Position numbers and translations under genes: made by a program
NCBI RefSeq assembly: GCF_036850765.1
Contig: NC_089494.1
Span: 1,922,001 to 1,986,000, forward strand
Reading direction: 5' to 3'
DNA length: 64,000 nt
From: Saccopteryx bilineata
Lineage: Eukaryota > Chordata > Mammalia > Chiroptera > Emballonuridae
The notes under the pieces: generated by a model
The model's database searches: none
What the model saw: only the letters and a program-made list of their open reading frames with translations
Told to the model about the DNA's origin: nothing
In this document: one piece after another, positions 1-42,578 of the stretch
Numbering within the stretch: the stretch's first letter is position 1
Layout of the letters: each line of letters begins with the position of its first letter

Positions 1-866
1 CCGGGGACGGTGTGGGCTCCTCTGGGGCTGGCTCCCCCTCGAGTGCCATGTCAGGCGGGCCCAGCGAGTGCTGGGGGACGTGCGTGGGAGGACGCTCCTG
101 GGAGCTCGTGCCCTCCACGCTGGGGCCTGGCTTCAGAGACGGGCAGCTCGCAGGCGCCCTCTGCTCTCCCCGCCTCTGCAGGATCTCGGGGCGCCCTGTC
201 TAGAGCAGCTCCAGACCCCGAGGCTCTGGGGTGAGAGCAGCTGCTGGCCTGCTGCTCAGAGTCCCCTGGGCACCACCACCAGGGCCTCCTCCTGTCCCTC
301 TGACCTTCAGAAAGCCACTCTGCTCTAGAACGTTGAACCCCCTTTTTGCTAAAAGGTTGAGTAAATGTTGCTCAGTTAAGGAATAGTAATATATATGTTA
401 ATTTATGGGGAAATCTGAAAGCGGTCCTAGAGTCTTGATTTGAACAATTTCTAAACTAACTCAAAATACAGACAGACGGGCAGACGAAGACCTAAGACTG
501 ATGTGTGAGGCTTCTGTGGGCTCGCAGGACGGGGGCCTCTCCCCAGCATTCCTCCTGTGGGCGCTGCCCTCGGCAGGCCCCTCTGCAGAGCCTGGCAGTG
601 GGACAGGTCGTGACGGAGCCACGGCACCTGCGGGACAGGGGAGGTCAGAGCACTAGGGGCCAGGTGACCCTTTAAACGTTTTCAAAGTTACAATTGAAGT
701 GTAAACCCTCTGAAATGTTCTAAAATGTTTTATAAACACTGTGCTGGGTCACATTTGCTTCCCGCCCTGCAATAACCAAGTGCTTCCCGCTCCTGCGCAC
801 GTGCAGTCCAGGTTCCCTCACCTGTGCGCACGGAGACGAGGGTGGCCTCGCGTTGTGTCCCCGCAG
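1..866 (+). other. HDAC4: HDAC4 intron, 3' part
   Basis: GC-rich sequence with an AT-richer stretch at 330-480 and 670-760. It ends in the polypyrimidine/AG acceptor at 866. I see no exon or clear repeat. Confidence 0.8.
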
Positions 867-33818
<32,952 letters not shown>

Positions 33819-34127
33819 CCTCCGCAGCCGCGACTCTGTCTGTCTGTCTGTCTTGAAGCTCCGCCAAGAAAAGTTGCCGTTTCTCTGCATCCTGCCAGGC
33901 GATCTCTGAGTCCGCGGGCACCAGGGGCCCAGACCCCGGCCTCACGGGGCAGGGCGGCCTCCCATGGAGCCCAGGACAGATGCCGGGACGCACAGGCTCA
34001 CCCACGGCCCCGCTCAGCGGCCACGAGGGAGGAAGCCTGGGGAGCTGACGGCAGAGATGCCCGACTCAGCTGACACGCGGAAACGAAAATCAAAGATCTA
34101 ATAACACAAAACAGACTTGATTAAAAC

Positions 34128-34134
34128 TGGTGCT
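34128..34134 (+). promoter_or_regulatory. Candidate miR-29 site (TGGTGCT), proximal
   Basis: A seed 7-mer complementary to the miR-29 family, about 40 bases upstream of the miR-140 seed match. miR-29 targeting of HDAC4 has been reported in osteoblasts. Identity of the site with the reported one is not verified. Confidence 0.4.
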
Positions 34135-34175
34135 TAACGTTGATGATTAATACCCACGATTCCAGTCTCCGTGTA

Positions 34176-34182
34176 AACCACT
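34176..34182 (+). promoter_or_regulatory. Candidate miR-140-5p site (AACCACT)
   Basis: The 7-mer matches positions 2-8 of miR-140-5p, about 360 bases after the stop codon. HDAC4 is an established miR-140 target in cartilage. That this exact site is the conserved one is inference. Confidence 0.5.
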
Positions 34183-34822
34183 CATCTTGTAGCTTACTTT
34201 TTTAAAGATAATGTTTTCTATGGCTCTGGCCGGCCTCTGACCCAGAGCGGGGTGCGGTGGGGTCTGCGGCCGGGTGGGGGACGGAGTGGACGAGCATTTT
34301 AGGGGAAACGACAGAAACCGAACGGGAGCCTGCGGGAGCCGGCTTTGTCGTCTCAAAGCCATTGGAAGATGCGAGTTTGTGCCTTTTTTTTATTGCTCTG
34401 GTGGATTTTTGTGGCTGGGTTTTCTGAAGTCTGAGGAACAATGCCTTAAGAAAAATATAAACAGCAGGAATTGGCGGGACAGCGTCCTGGGCTGGGGCTG
34501 CGGCGTGCCCGCGGGCAGGAGCCAGCCCACGCGGGCCGGGCCGGCGAGCTCGGGCGCCTTGACGGCGGCGACCCTGCCACCCTCGTTCGCTTTATCACCG
34601 TGTGAGGAAGATGGAGGTAGTTCCCAAAAAGTGGCAGATACTGTTGGGGGTTTTGAAGTCCCACAAATTTTAAATGAATCCAAAGTGTTCTTTTCTCATA
34701 CATCATATAACAATTGAGCATCTACGTTTGGTGTGAAGCATGTCCTAGGCACACTCTCAGTGTTAGGATCGGAATGCTTTTTATTAAAAGCAAGTTAGCA
34801 TGAAGTATTGCTTAAATTTTAG

Positions 34823-34972
34823 GTATAAATAAATATATATATGTATAATATATATTCCAATGTATTCCAAGCTAAGAAACTTGACTCTTTTGAAATCTTG
34901 GTAAAATATTTATAATGCATTTATAGAGAAAGTATATATATATAAAAATATATATATATATATATATAATAA
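34823..34972. repeat. TA-rich microsatellites in the 3' UTR
   Basis: Two clusters of TATATA tracts (about 34831-34855 and 34933-34970) separated by unique AT-rich sequence within the HDAC4 3' UTR. Confidence 0.85.
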
Positions 34973-36119
34973 ATGCACATGGCGAAGGTCCCTGGCGAGG
35001 GGTGACTTGTGAATTAGACGTCAGGATGCTTACGGAAAGGGATCTCGTTTGAAACTCACCTATTTTTTTGGAGTCCAGATTAGATCGATTTCAGATCGCC
35101 AACACATTTGCCACTGGCAACTACCGCAAGTTTGGGTTTTATTTCAAAATGTTTTCTAAAGAGAAGACCCCCCACCCCGCTCCGCGCCTCCGCACACATA
35201 TGTACCTAATGAGTTTTATAGCAAAGGATATAAATTTGCTGTTGATTTTTATATGAATTTTTCACAAAAAAAGATCCTGAATAAGCATTGTTTTGTGAAT
35301 TTCACATTTTCCTTTTTCTCACCATTTAGCAGTTTTCTGAATGGTGACAATGTCTAAACCTTTTTCTTTTTTCTAAATTCTCGCTTGTACATTTTTTTTA
35401 AACTTCCAAAGGTGTTTTTTATTGTTTTCCTTCTCGTTTGTATGTACAGTGAGCAGTTTTCTATGACAACCAGAACCGTTGCCATCGGAGTTTATTTTCA
35501 GGACGAGCGTGGTGGGCCCGGGCTGTCCCGGGGCCCGTGTCTGCTGTGCGTCAGAGGGCCACAGGGCTGGTGCATCTCCTCTCTGCAGCAGGCGCGGCGG
35601 GGACCGCTCGTGACCCTGAGCTGGGTGGCTGGCCGCAGACACCACGGGCCGTCGGTGTTCACAGAACTCGTGTTTAAACTGGTCTGACCACGTCGTCAGG
35701 CTGGGGTTTTAGCTTCAGCTTTCCAAAGACCTTTTACGCATGTCAGCAATGCATGGCCCAGCGCCATTCTGGGCGTCCCCACTGCGGCCACGCGGCCGGG
35801 GCCCTTGCGGCTGGGCGAGCCGGCGGGGACAGCAGGTCCCCAACGGGACAGCCAGGCTTTGCGCTTTTACTCTTGGACAGGAACCGGACGTCACTTTTAC
35901 CTGGTAACTTGTTTTTCAGCATTTGAAGCCACCGATTTCATTCCAAAGTGTGTAGTGAGTTCAGGCTTGTGGGAGGCAGCAGCTCAGACAGTGCGCCCGC
36001 GGGAGGGTCCTGAGCCGGCCTCCTGCGTTTGTGATGCAGACAGGGCAGCTTCTGAGAGCCGCTAACATGCTGGGCGCTGACTGAGCAGCGAATCTGAATT
36101 CTTAGACGGTCTTGGTCAT

Positions 36120-36126
36120 TGGTGCT
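36120..36126 (+). promoter_or_regulatory. Candidate miR-29 site (TGGTGCT), distal
   Basis: A second copy of the miR-29 seed complement in the 3' UTR, about 2 kb past the first. A 7-mer is expected by chance in several kilobases, so this alone is weak. Confidence 0.3.
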
Positions 36127-36979
36127 GCTGGTCACAGTGGTCAGGTCTGGGACAGGGGCTCGAGGAGAGGACAGGAGGGACTTGGGGTGTGTTTGACTTT
36201 CCCTTCCCTACTGGCCACTCTGCTCTGAGGCCCACTGGCCGGGGAGCTGTTGGGGGCGCCACGCCTCCCGTCCCCGGTGTGGCACGAGCGGTGGCAGGGC
36301 CCCCGGGTGGCTCTCCAGCCTCTGGCCCCTTCTCCACACGGCCCTCCGAGAGCCCCTGCCACCCTGCCCGTCCCGGCTGCTAGGAAGGAATGTGTCATCT
36401 GACGTTTTACAGATGACAGGACAGCAAGGACCTCCCGGTGGCCAGTCCTCCCTGGGGGTCCCTCCCCCTCCCACGGGACACCCTGCGAGGTGCCTGTGTG
36501 GCCGGTGGGCTAGCTCACTCCAGCTTCACGGGCGTGCGGGCAGCGTCGCTGTGCGGCCTTTCTTTTCTGTGAAGACGCGGCCCCTCCTAGCGGCCATGCA
36601 TCCAGGGCGACCCCGCGTTGGGGAGCGCTCTTCACACCTCCCTCTGGCCCTTGGGCCTTAGCCCTTTTCTTCCTTTGTAAAGGCCTTGGGGCACGGCCAA
36701 GCGGGGCGGCCAGGCCAGCGAGCACTTTATCCTCTTCACGGGAGACCCTGTGACTGCGGGGCCCACGCGTCCGCCGGCCCCCCCAGTTCCCACCACGGCC
36801 CATCTGAGCCCCCCCACCAGCAGGCAGCCGTCCGGGGCCGAGCCGGCTTCCAAAGGGCCAGTTTGTCCGCGTGTTTTGGTTTTTCTTTCTTTCTTTTAAA
36901 AGCCTGTTTCCAGAGGAATTGCCGTTTTGTATGGGTCTGACCCGCGGAGGGGCTGGGCTGTCTGCGATTCTCCATCAGA

Positions 36980-36986
36980 ACATTCC
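36980..36986 (+). promoter_or_regulatory. Candidate miR-1/206 site (ACATTCC)
   Basis: A full 7-mer seed match to miR-1/miR-206, muscle microRNAs with an established role in repressing HDAC4. It is paired with a second partial match 33 bases downstream. Confidence 0.5.
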
Positions 36987-37012
36987 TTCCCTCTTGGTCA
37001 CAGCCACGTGCT

Positions 37013-37019
37013 CATTCCA
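37013..37019 (+). promoter_or_regulatory. Candidate second miR-1/206 site (CATTCCA)
   Basis: A six-base seed match followed by A (7mer-A1 type). The close spacing to the ACATTCC at 36980 is within the range where two sites can act cooperatively. Confidence 0.4.
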
Positions 37020-37062
37020 TTCTTTTTGTAGACTTTTTGGGCCCACGTGTTTTATGGGCATT

Positions 37063-37105
37063 GATACATATATAAATATATATATAAATATATATGAATA
37101 TATTT
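37063..37105. repeat. TA-rich microsatellite in the 3' UTR
   Basis: Alternating TATAAATATATA units followed by a T run, about 50 bases downstream of the candidate miR-1/206 sites. Confidence 0.8.
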
Positions 37106-37381
37106 TTTTAAGTTTCCTACAGCCAGAGGTTGCATGACTGTACGGGCCGGCATGTCTTTATATTGTACACAGATTTGCACGCCGAACTCGGCAGCACGGG
37201 GGAGAAGAAAATGCCTTTGTGTTCCTCTCTCCCGACATTTGCTGATTCAAGAGATGGAGATTTTCTTTTTCTTTTTTTTTCTTTTTCTATAACGCAAAAC
37301 ACCCTTAAAGGGCGGGAGAAGGGAAGATTTGCGTCTTATTGAACTTATTCTTAAGAAGATGTACTTTTTATTGTTAAGGAA

Positions 37382-37387
37382 AATAAA
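37382..37387 (+). promoter_or_regulatory. Possible proximal poly(A) signal AATAAA
   Basis: An AATAAA sits about 1 kb before the main signal in T/A-rich UTR. Use would shorten the UTR but keep all listed miRNA seed matches. Other AATAAA strings near 34848 and 34968 lie within TA-rich microsatellites and are less convincing. Confidence 0.4.
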
Positions 37388-38377
37388 AAGGACTACTTTA
37401 AACATTTGTCACAGTAAGAAGAAAAAAAAGTTTAACACATGACATACCAATAATAGAGTTTATTGTATTTATGTGGAAACAGTGTTTTAGGGGAACGACA
37501 CGGAATTCACGTGTGAACTGCTTGTCTCTTCATTTGGTTTGGAGGACTTTCGTTCTGTTTCTCGTTTTGTTTCCTTCATCTTCTTGCTCTGGTCTGTCGG
37601 CCGGCCGGGCGAGGCCAGGGCCACCCTCACGGCCCCTGCCGGCTGCTTGGTTTTGTTTTTTCAGATGGAGAACTGGGGGCCCCAAAGGGCCCCTTTCTGC
37701 ACAGCCGCGACGACTCTCTTAACTCCTTTCCCGACGGCGTGTCGCTAGGACTTCCCTTTAAGCCGTCGTGGGCTGTGCGTGTGCTGTGGCTTCAGATTCT
37801 GCTTTGCCTCTGAAGGAAACCATTTCTTCCTGTGACAGAGCCCGTGCCTTGCTCGGCTCACTTTGTCTCTGACATGATTAAACGTCTCCTATGGAAAGAA
37901 AAGGAAGTGACAGTTTCTGCTTGTTTTTATTTTTTCTTGATGTGTGCTCCAGATGGTGGAGGCTTTCCTTCCCAATTTATGCGAATGACACACACACGCA
38001 GAACACAGACATCAGAGGGGGGTTGGCCCTGTCCACCCGAGCTCCTTACAGGCAGCGTGGTGAAAACCAAGCTTGGACGACAGCACACCCTACCTGACGC
38101 TGGTTTCCGCCCCGGCGGGTGGGGGTGGGGTGGGGAGGGTCCCCACTGGTAGCCGCTGCCTGTCTCTTCTGTAATTTAATCAGTTGTCCGATTGTCTGGA
38201 CCTCCCTGTGGGGCCTTCGTGTTTGCTCGGTGGGGCTGGGGGTTTCTTTCTTGGACTCCTCATTTCTGTCTCGCCGGTCGGGTCTGCCTCGGCCGAGGGA
38301 GTCCTCTGACGGCCGGCCCCACCCCCCTGCACCGAGTCCAGCATTTTGTGCCTCCTCCTTGTTACTCTCGTGGTGTC

Positions 38378-38383
38378 AATAAA
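38378..38383 (+). promoter_or_regulatory. Main HDAC4 poly(A) signal AATAAA
   Basis: A canonical hexamer, followed 18-50 bases later by a GT-rich downstream element (TGTCTGCTGTGTGCG around 38409-38425). Its distance from the stop codon fits the long HDAC4 3' UTR. It is the last AATAAA before the DNA changes to GC-rich intergenic sequence. Confidence 0.8.
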
Positions 38384-38400
38384 GACAGCGTTCTCTGCTC

Positions 38401-39740
38401 TGACCTCTGGTGTCTGCTGTGTGCGCCTGCCCTCGCTGGCTCTCGTGGATGGGGGGCCTGCGTGGCGGGCCCGCCTGCACCCTGGGCTGGGGTGAGGCAC
38501 CCTGAACCTGTGGGGGTGGCCCCTGGGACTCAGACCAGTGGTGACACTGTCACCCTTTGCCTGCAGGACAAGGAGGTCCCACAACACTGTCCTCATTTTA
38601 AATGTCCGATCGTTTAAGTCCTTGCACTGTTTTCTCTCCCAAAGTACTTTTCAAGTTGGGTGACGTGGTCTGGAAATAACCTCAGAACCGAAAGGCCATC
38701 TCCCCACAGCCGGGCACAGGCTCTCCCCACCCCCTCCCCCTCAGGGCATCTGCACACTCCCAGTGCTTCTCCACAACCACCTGCCCTAACCGCTGCACCA
38801 TCCTCTCTGGGCTTCCAGGCGGGGGGGGGGGCTGGTCACTGGGATGAGGGACAAATCAAGGCCAGCCACCGGCTGGCTCCCAGAGCTCCAGCCCGGCTCC
38901 ACGGGGCTGTCCAAGGTGCTGTCTGCACGCTTCCCAGCCGCTCCTCGCTGCCACCCCCAGGTGCTGGCTGGACATCCTGCACGTGACCCCCTCCGAGTTC
39001 ACGTCCTGCCCCACTTGTCTGCCCGGTGAGGTGTGTGGAGCGCAGCCACCCAGCTGACCATCAGACAGGGGCCCTGCCCAGCCGCAAGCCCGGGGGCGGG
39101 AACTCGGGTGTCAGGCGGGGGCTGGTGCCTGGTCTCCTGACTGACAGGATGGGGCAGGTGAGAGGGGACAAGGTGCCCCGGTCTCCAGCTCACGGCGGAC
39201 GCTTTTAAGGACATTTATCAGGTGACTCAAAACAAGAGCATCTTCTAAGAGTTCTCACTCCTGAAACGGGCTGGTTTATTTCCAGCTCCTGGCCGGGAGG
39301 TTCCTGAGGGCTTCTCTTCGGTTTTATGAGAACAGAGATTTTTATGATGCATCTTTTGGGTCATTTTGCCTGAAAGTGACTTTTTAAGTTACGCTACAAA
39401 GCACTGGTACCCGGTTCCCTTAGAAAATACACCGCCACGCCGAGAGAAAAGGACAGGCTGTGTGTCCACCGTGGAAACCTTGCCTCCAACGGGTTTTAGT
39501 AACAAAAACCCAACAGATGCCGCTCTGCCCCCGCCCTGCCCCCCAGGAGCAAACTGCCCTGATGTGTGTGTGGAATTCTTGTTCACATTTTTGCACTGTG
39601 CCGCATAACTTTATCTATGAAAGTAAATCTTGGAGTTTCTCATGTGTATGTTTATGGTACGTGGTCCTATAAATAACGTCTTCTCAAGGTTGTACCTCCA
39701 AAGTATATTAGCACGCTCCGCCCCCACACATACTGACGCC
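38401..39740. other. Post-gene flank, unassigned
   Basis: Sequence after the predicted HDAC4 poly(A) site. GC-rich to 39200, then more balanced to 39740, with a ten-base G run near 38822. I see no gene or repeat. Confidence 0.6.
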
Positions 39741-40432
39741 TCGCCTCCCCGCCCCTCCCTGCCCTCCCATCTCCCTCCCTCCTTTCCCTCCCCTCATCTC
39801 CCCTCCTCTCTCCTCCCCTCCTCTCTCCTCTCCTCCCCTCCTCTCTCCCCCCTCCCCCTCCCCTCCTCTCTCCTCCCCTCTCCTCCTATCTTTCCCCTCC
39901 CCTCCCCTCTCCTCTCCTCCTCTCTCTCCTCCTATCTTTCCCCTCCCCTCCCCTCTCCTCTCCTCCTCTCTCCTCCCCTCCCCTGCTCTCTCCTCCTCTC
40001 TCTTCTCTCTCCTCCCCTCCCCTTGGTCCTCTCTCCTCCCCTCTTCTCTCCTCTCCTCCTCTCTCCTCCTCTCCCCTCCTCTCCTCCTCTCTCCTCCTAT
40101 CTTTCCCCTCCCCTCCCCTCTCCTCTCCTCCTCTCTCCTCTTCTCTCTCTTCCCCTCCTCTCTCTTCCCCTCCTCTCTCCTCCCCTCCCTTCCTCTCTCC
40201 TCCTCTCTCTTCTCTCTCCTCCCCTCCCCTTGGTCCTCTCTCCTCCCCTCCTCTCTCCTCCCCTCCTCTCTTCTCTCCTCTCTCTTCCCCTCCTCTCTTC
40301 TCTCCTCTCTCTTCCCCACTCTCCTCCCCTCCCCTCTCCTCCTCTCTCCTCCCTTCCCTCTCTACCCTCCCTCCCCCCCTCCTTGCCCTCCCTCCCCTCC
40401 CCTCCCCTCCCCTCCCCATCTCACCACTGCTG
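39741..40432 (+). repeat. Long polypyrimidine tract (CT-rich, about 690 bp)
   Basis: Almost purely C and T on the + strand from 39772 to about 40420, made of CCTCTCTCCTCCCCTC-type units. A larger block of about 200 bp that contains CCTTGGTCCTCTCTCC recurs (about 40020 and 40222). The long frames within it on both strands are low-complexity artefacts. Confidence 0.95.
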
Positions 40433-41245
40433 AGATTAACCACCTTCTCCTGGGTGTGTTTACTTTGGTTCCTCAGCAAATCCTGTGAGCGTCCAGGTTC
40501 ACAGTCCATTTGGTCTCCAGTTCCTGGCCCCACACCCTCTGCGCCTCCTCCTGCCCTGTTACCCTCTGGTGTCAGCGTGAGGGCTGAAACGCCCCTGCGC
40601 CTGGTCCCCAGGACTGTCACTGCCATGACGGGGCTCGTCCTGCTGGCCTGTCACACCTGGAATACAGGCTCTGAGACCGTGAGGCTCGCCCCCCACACCA
40701 GAGTTTTAAACCCAAGAGGCCCGCAGTAAATCGGCTGAGTGGTTCTAAGGTTCAGTCTTGGCCCATTTACCTGTTTGGTCATTGGTGTTGGGAAGCAGTT
40801 TCACAATACACCTGGGTGCTCCTCCTTTATTATAAGCTCCAAATATCCTTTCTGGTTTAGATTCTTTCTCTTTCAAATATTAAAGAATAGAAGTAAAACA
40901 TTGCTAAAGGTCACTGGTGAGTGGCTTGAGAGGAAAATAGTAACACTTGGCGTCTGATGACCCGAGGAGCCACGGCCCGTGGGTCCACTCTTACCGTCCA
41001 CACAAAGCTCACACAACTTCTTTTAAAGATCACAAAACAGACAAGTCACAGAAGATGATACATTCGTTCTGTAAACAACCAGAAATCGCGTATCCCTTGT
41101 GAGTACTCTAACAGCTCCCTGAGAGAGAAACAGCAGTTGGGGCCCCTGTATATTTGAATGACTCGCTCTGTCCATGCCAGCGAGGTCTGTGGCCCCTGCG
41201 GGTGGGGCAGCCACACCCTGAAACAGACATGAGACTGTTTAGAAC
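40433..41245. other. Intergenic, unassigned
   Basis: Mixed-composition DNA with no gene or clear repeat. AT-richer at 40820-41100, which may include more of the decayed L1 that follows. Confidence 0.5.
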
Positions 41246-41246
41246 C

Positions 41247-41400
41247 TTAAACATGTCTGTGCCCCGATCTGGTCACTTCACTTCCGGGAATCCATCCCAA
41301 GGACATAAACCTCATGGCAGAAAATGTCTGTGCCGAGGTGCTCATTTCAGCAGCGTTTAATGCAGAGTTGGAAACACCTGCAAACATTTAGCTGTTGGGA
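41247..41400 (+). mobile_element. L1 remnant, 3' region
   Basis: The sequence runs GATCTGGTCACTTCACTTCC, GGGAATCCATCCCAAGGA, then CTCATTTCAGCAGCGTTTAA and GAGTTGGAAACACCTGCAAA. This parallels the well-known L1 stretch in which a target is called 'in the cold', with motifs like cacttctgggaatttatcc and attgcagcattatt. Diverged and truncated; recognised by eye. Confidence 0.65.
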
Positions 41401-42446
41401 ACTGGTTGGTGCCCAAGTACTCGGCACGTGGGCAGCAGCGGGGTTAGGGTGACCGTCACTGGCAGCCCGCTGGAGGACAAGTTGTGGGAAGGCGTCACAT
41501 GCCAGGCAGACAGATCTAAAAACAAAAGCCGTAACTTCGAAGGTGCATCGGAGGAGCCTCCTCCGAGTCCCGGTACAGCCGGCAGAGAGCGATCGCCCCT
41601 TTCGACAGAGGGGCGTGTTGGTTTCCAAGAAGACTTCGTATTCACGCTGGTGCAGGCCTCCCTCTGCACCCGCCCCAGCCTCTGTCCACAGAGCCGGTTT
41701 CCGCAAGGAACGCATCACAGCTGTGGCGAAGGTAGATGTGAAAGGCTGGGTACGTATCACCCAGCACGGTTTCTTCTCCGGCCCCCAGACCCAGCAGAGA
41801 GTCCCGCCCCACAGTCCTGGGCGCAGCGGCAAGGGACAGCTGCCTGACAAAGCCCGTGTGGGAGGGCGCTCAGCCTCCCGGCCCCAGGTGTGGGGGCACG
41901 TGCAGCCTGACCCCCCTTAGCACCGCGCTGGGGGCCGCCTAAGCCGAGGCAGCGGGACCCTCGCTGGTGTGGCTTCTGTCAGCGCTGGTGTCATCCCGCC
42001 ACGTCTGTGTCACGGTCGGTGAGATGCTTACCACGGTGGGACACGCTAAAAGCGGTTCCCAGGGGCCAGGCACCGTGGACACTGTGCCGCCCGCCACCCC
42101 TGCAGGACCGAGGGGCTCAGCTCCCCGGCCCCCAGACGCCGTCCCGTTGAGGAGGGGGTGACGTGATCAGGGAGGAGCGAGAACAGGATGGCAGGAGCGG
42201 CTGGCAGCCAGGTGGGGGTGCAGCCGCAGTCCCAGACCCCTTCCTCGAGGCTGGGGTCCCTGCTCCAGCTTCCAGCTCCCGCGGGAAAACCCTCTCTCCT
42301 GCAGCCCAGGCGTCAGGCAGAGGCGGGACCTGGGGCTGCACGTTTCACCAAGGGTGGCTCACGGCCAGCCCGGAGGGTTCATCCCACCAGGGGAAGCCAG
42401 GGACCCCAAAACAGGGCCACATGCCCCTTGGCAGAGCTGTTTGAGG
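41401..42446. other. Intergenic, unassigned
   Basis: GC-rich DNA between the L1 remnant and the SPIN-like element. The first 150 bases may extend the L1. No gene seen. Confidence 0.5.
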
Positions 42447-42454
42447 GTCTACAG

Positions 42455-42570
42455 CAGCGATTCTCAACCTGTGGGTCACGACCCCGGAATTTCCGATGGC
42501 TTTAGGCGACCCCTGTGTTTTGGTCGTTCGACCCCTGCCGGGGTCATGACCCACAGGTTGAGAACCGCTG
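42455..42570. mobile_element. SPIN-like hAT MITE, 116 bp, with perfect 8-bp target duplication
   Basis: The left end CAGCGATTCTCAACCTGTGG and the right end, reverse-complemented CAGCGGTTCTCAACCTGTGG, form terminal inverted repeats of about 30 bp with few mismatches. The flanks GTCTACAG at 42447-42454 and 42571-42578 are identical, the 8-bp duplication typical of hAT transposition. The termini fit the SPIN family as I recall it. Too short to encode a transposase. Confidence 0.92.
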
Positions 42571-42578
42571 GTCTACAG

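Larger units (their letters stand above)
33819..38400 (+). other. HDAC4: HDAC4 3' untranslated region
   Basis: About 4.6 kb from the TAG stop to the predicted cleavage site after AATAAA at 38378. The human 3' UTR is also several kilobases long. Composition shifts from the GC-rich introns to AT-rich, apparently unique DNA at 34600-35480 and 36990-37560, with long T runs and TA microsatellites (34823-34972, 37063-37105). No SINE or minisatellite interrupts it, in contrast to the introns and flank, which fits selective constraint. Seed matches for miR-140, miR-1/206 and miR-29 are listed separately. The exact end is inferred from the hexamer and the following GT-rich stretch. Confidence 0.85.

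Noticed and set aside
39630..40433. Ser/Pro/Leu-rich and Glu/Arg-rich open frames on both strands
   Set aside because: Both come from the polypyrimidine tract.
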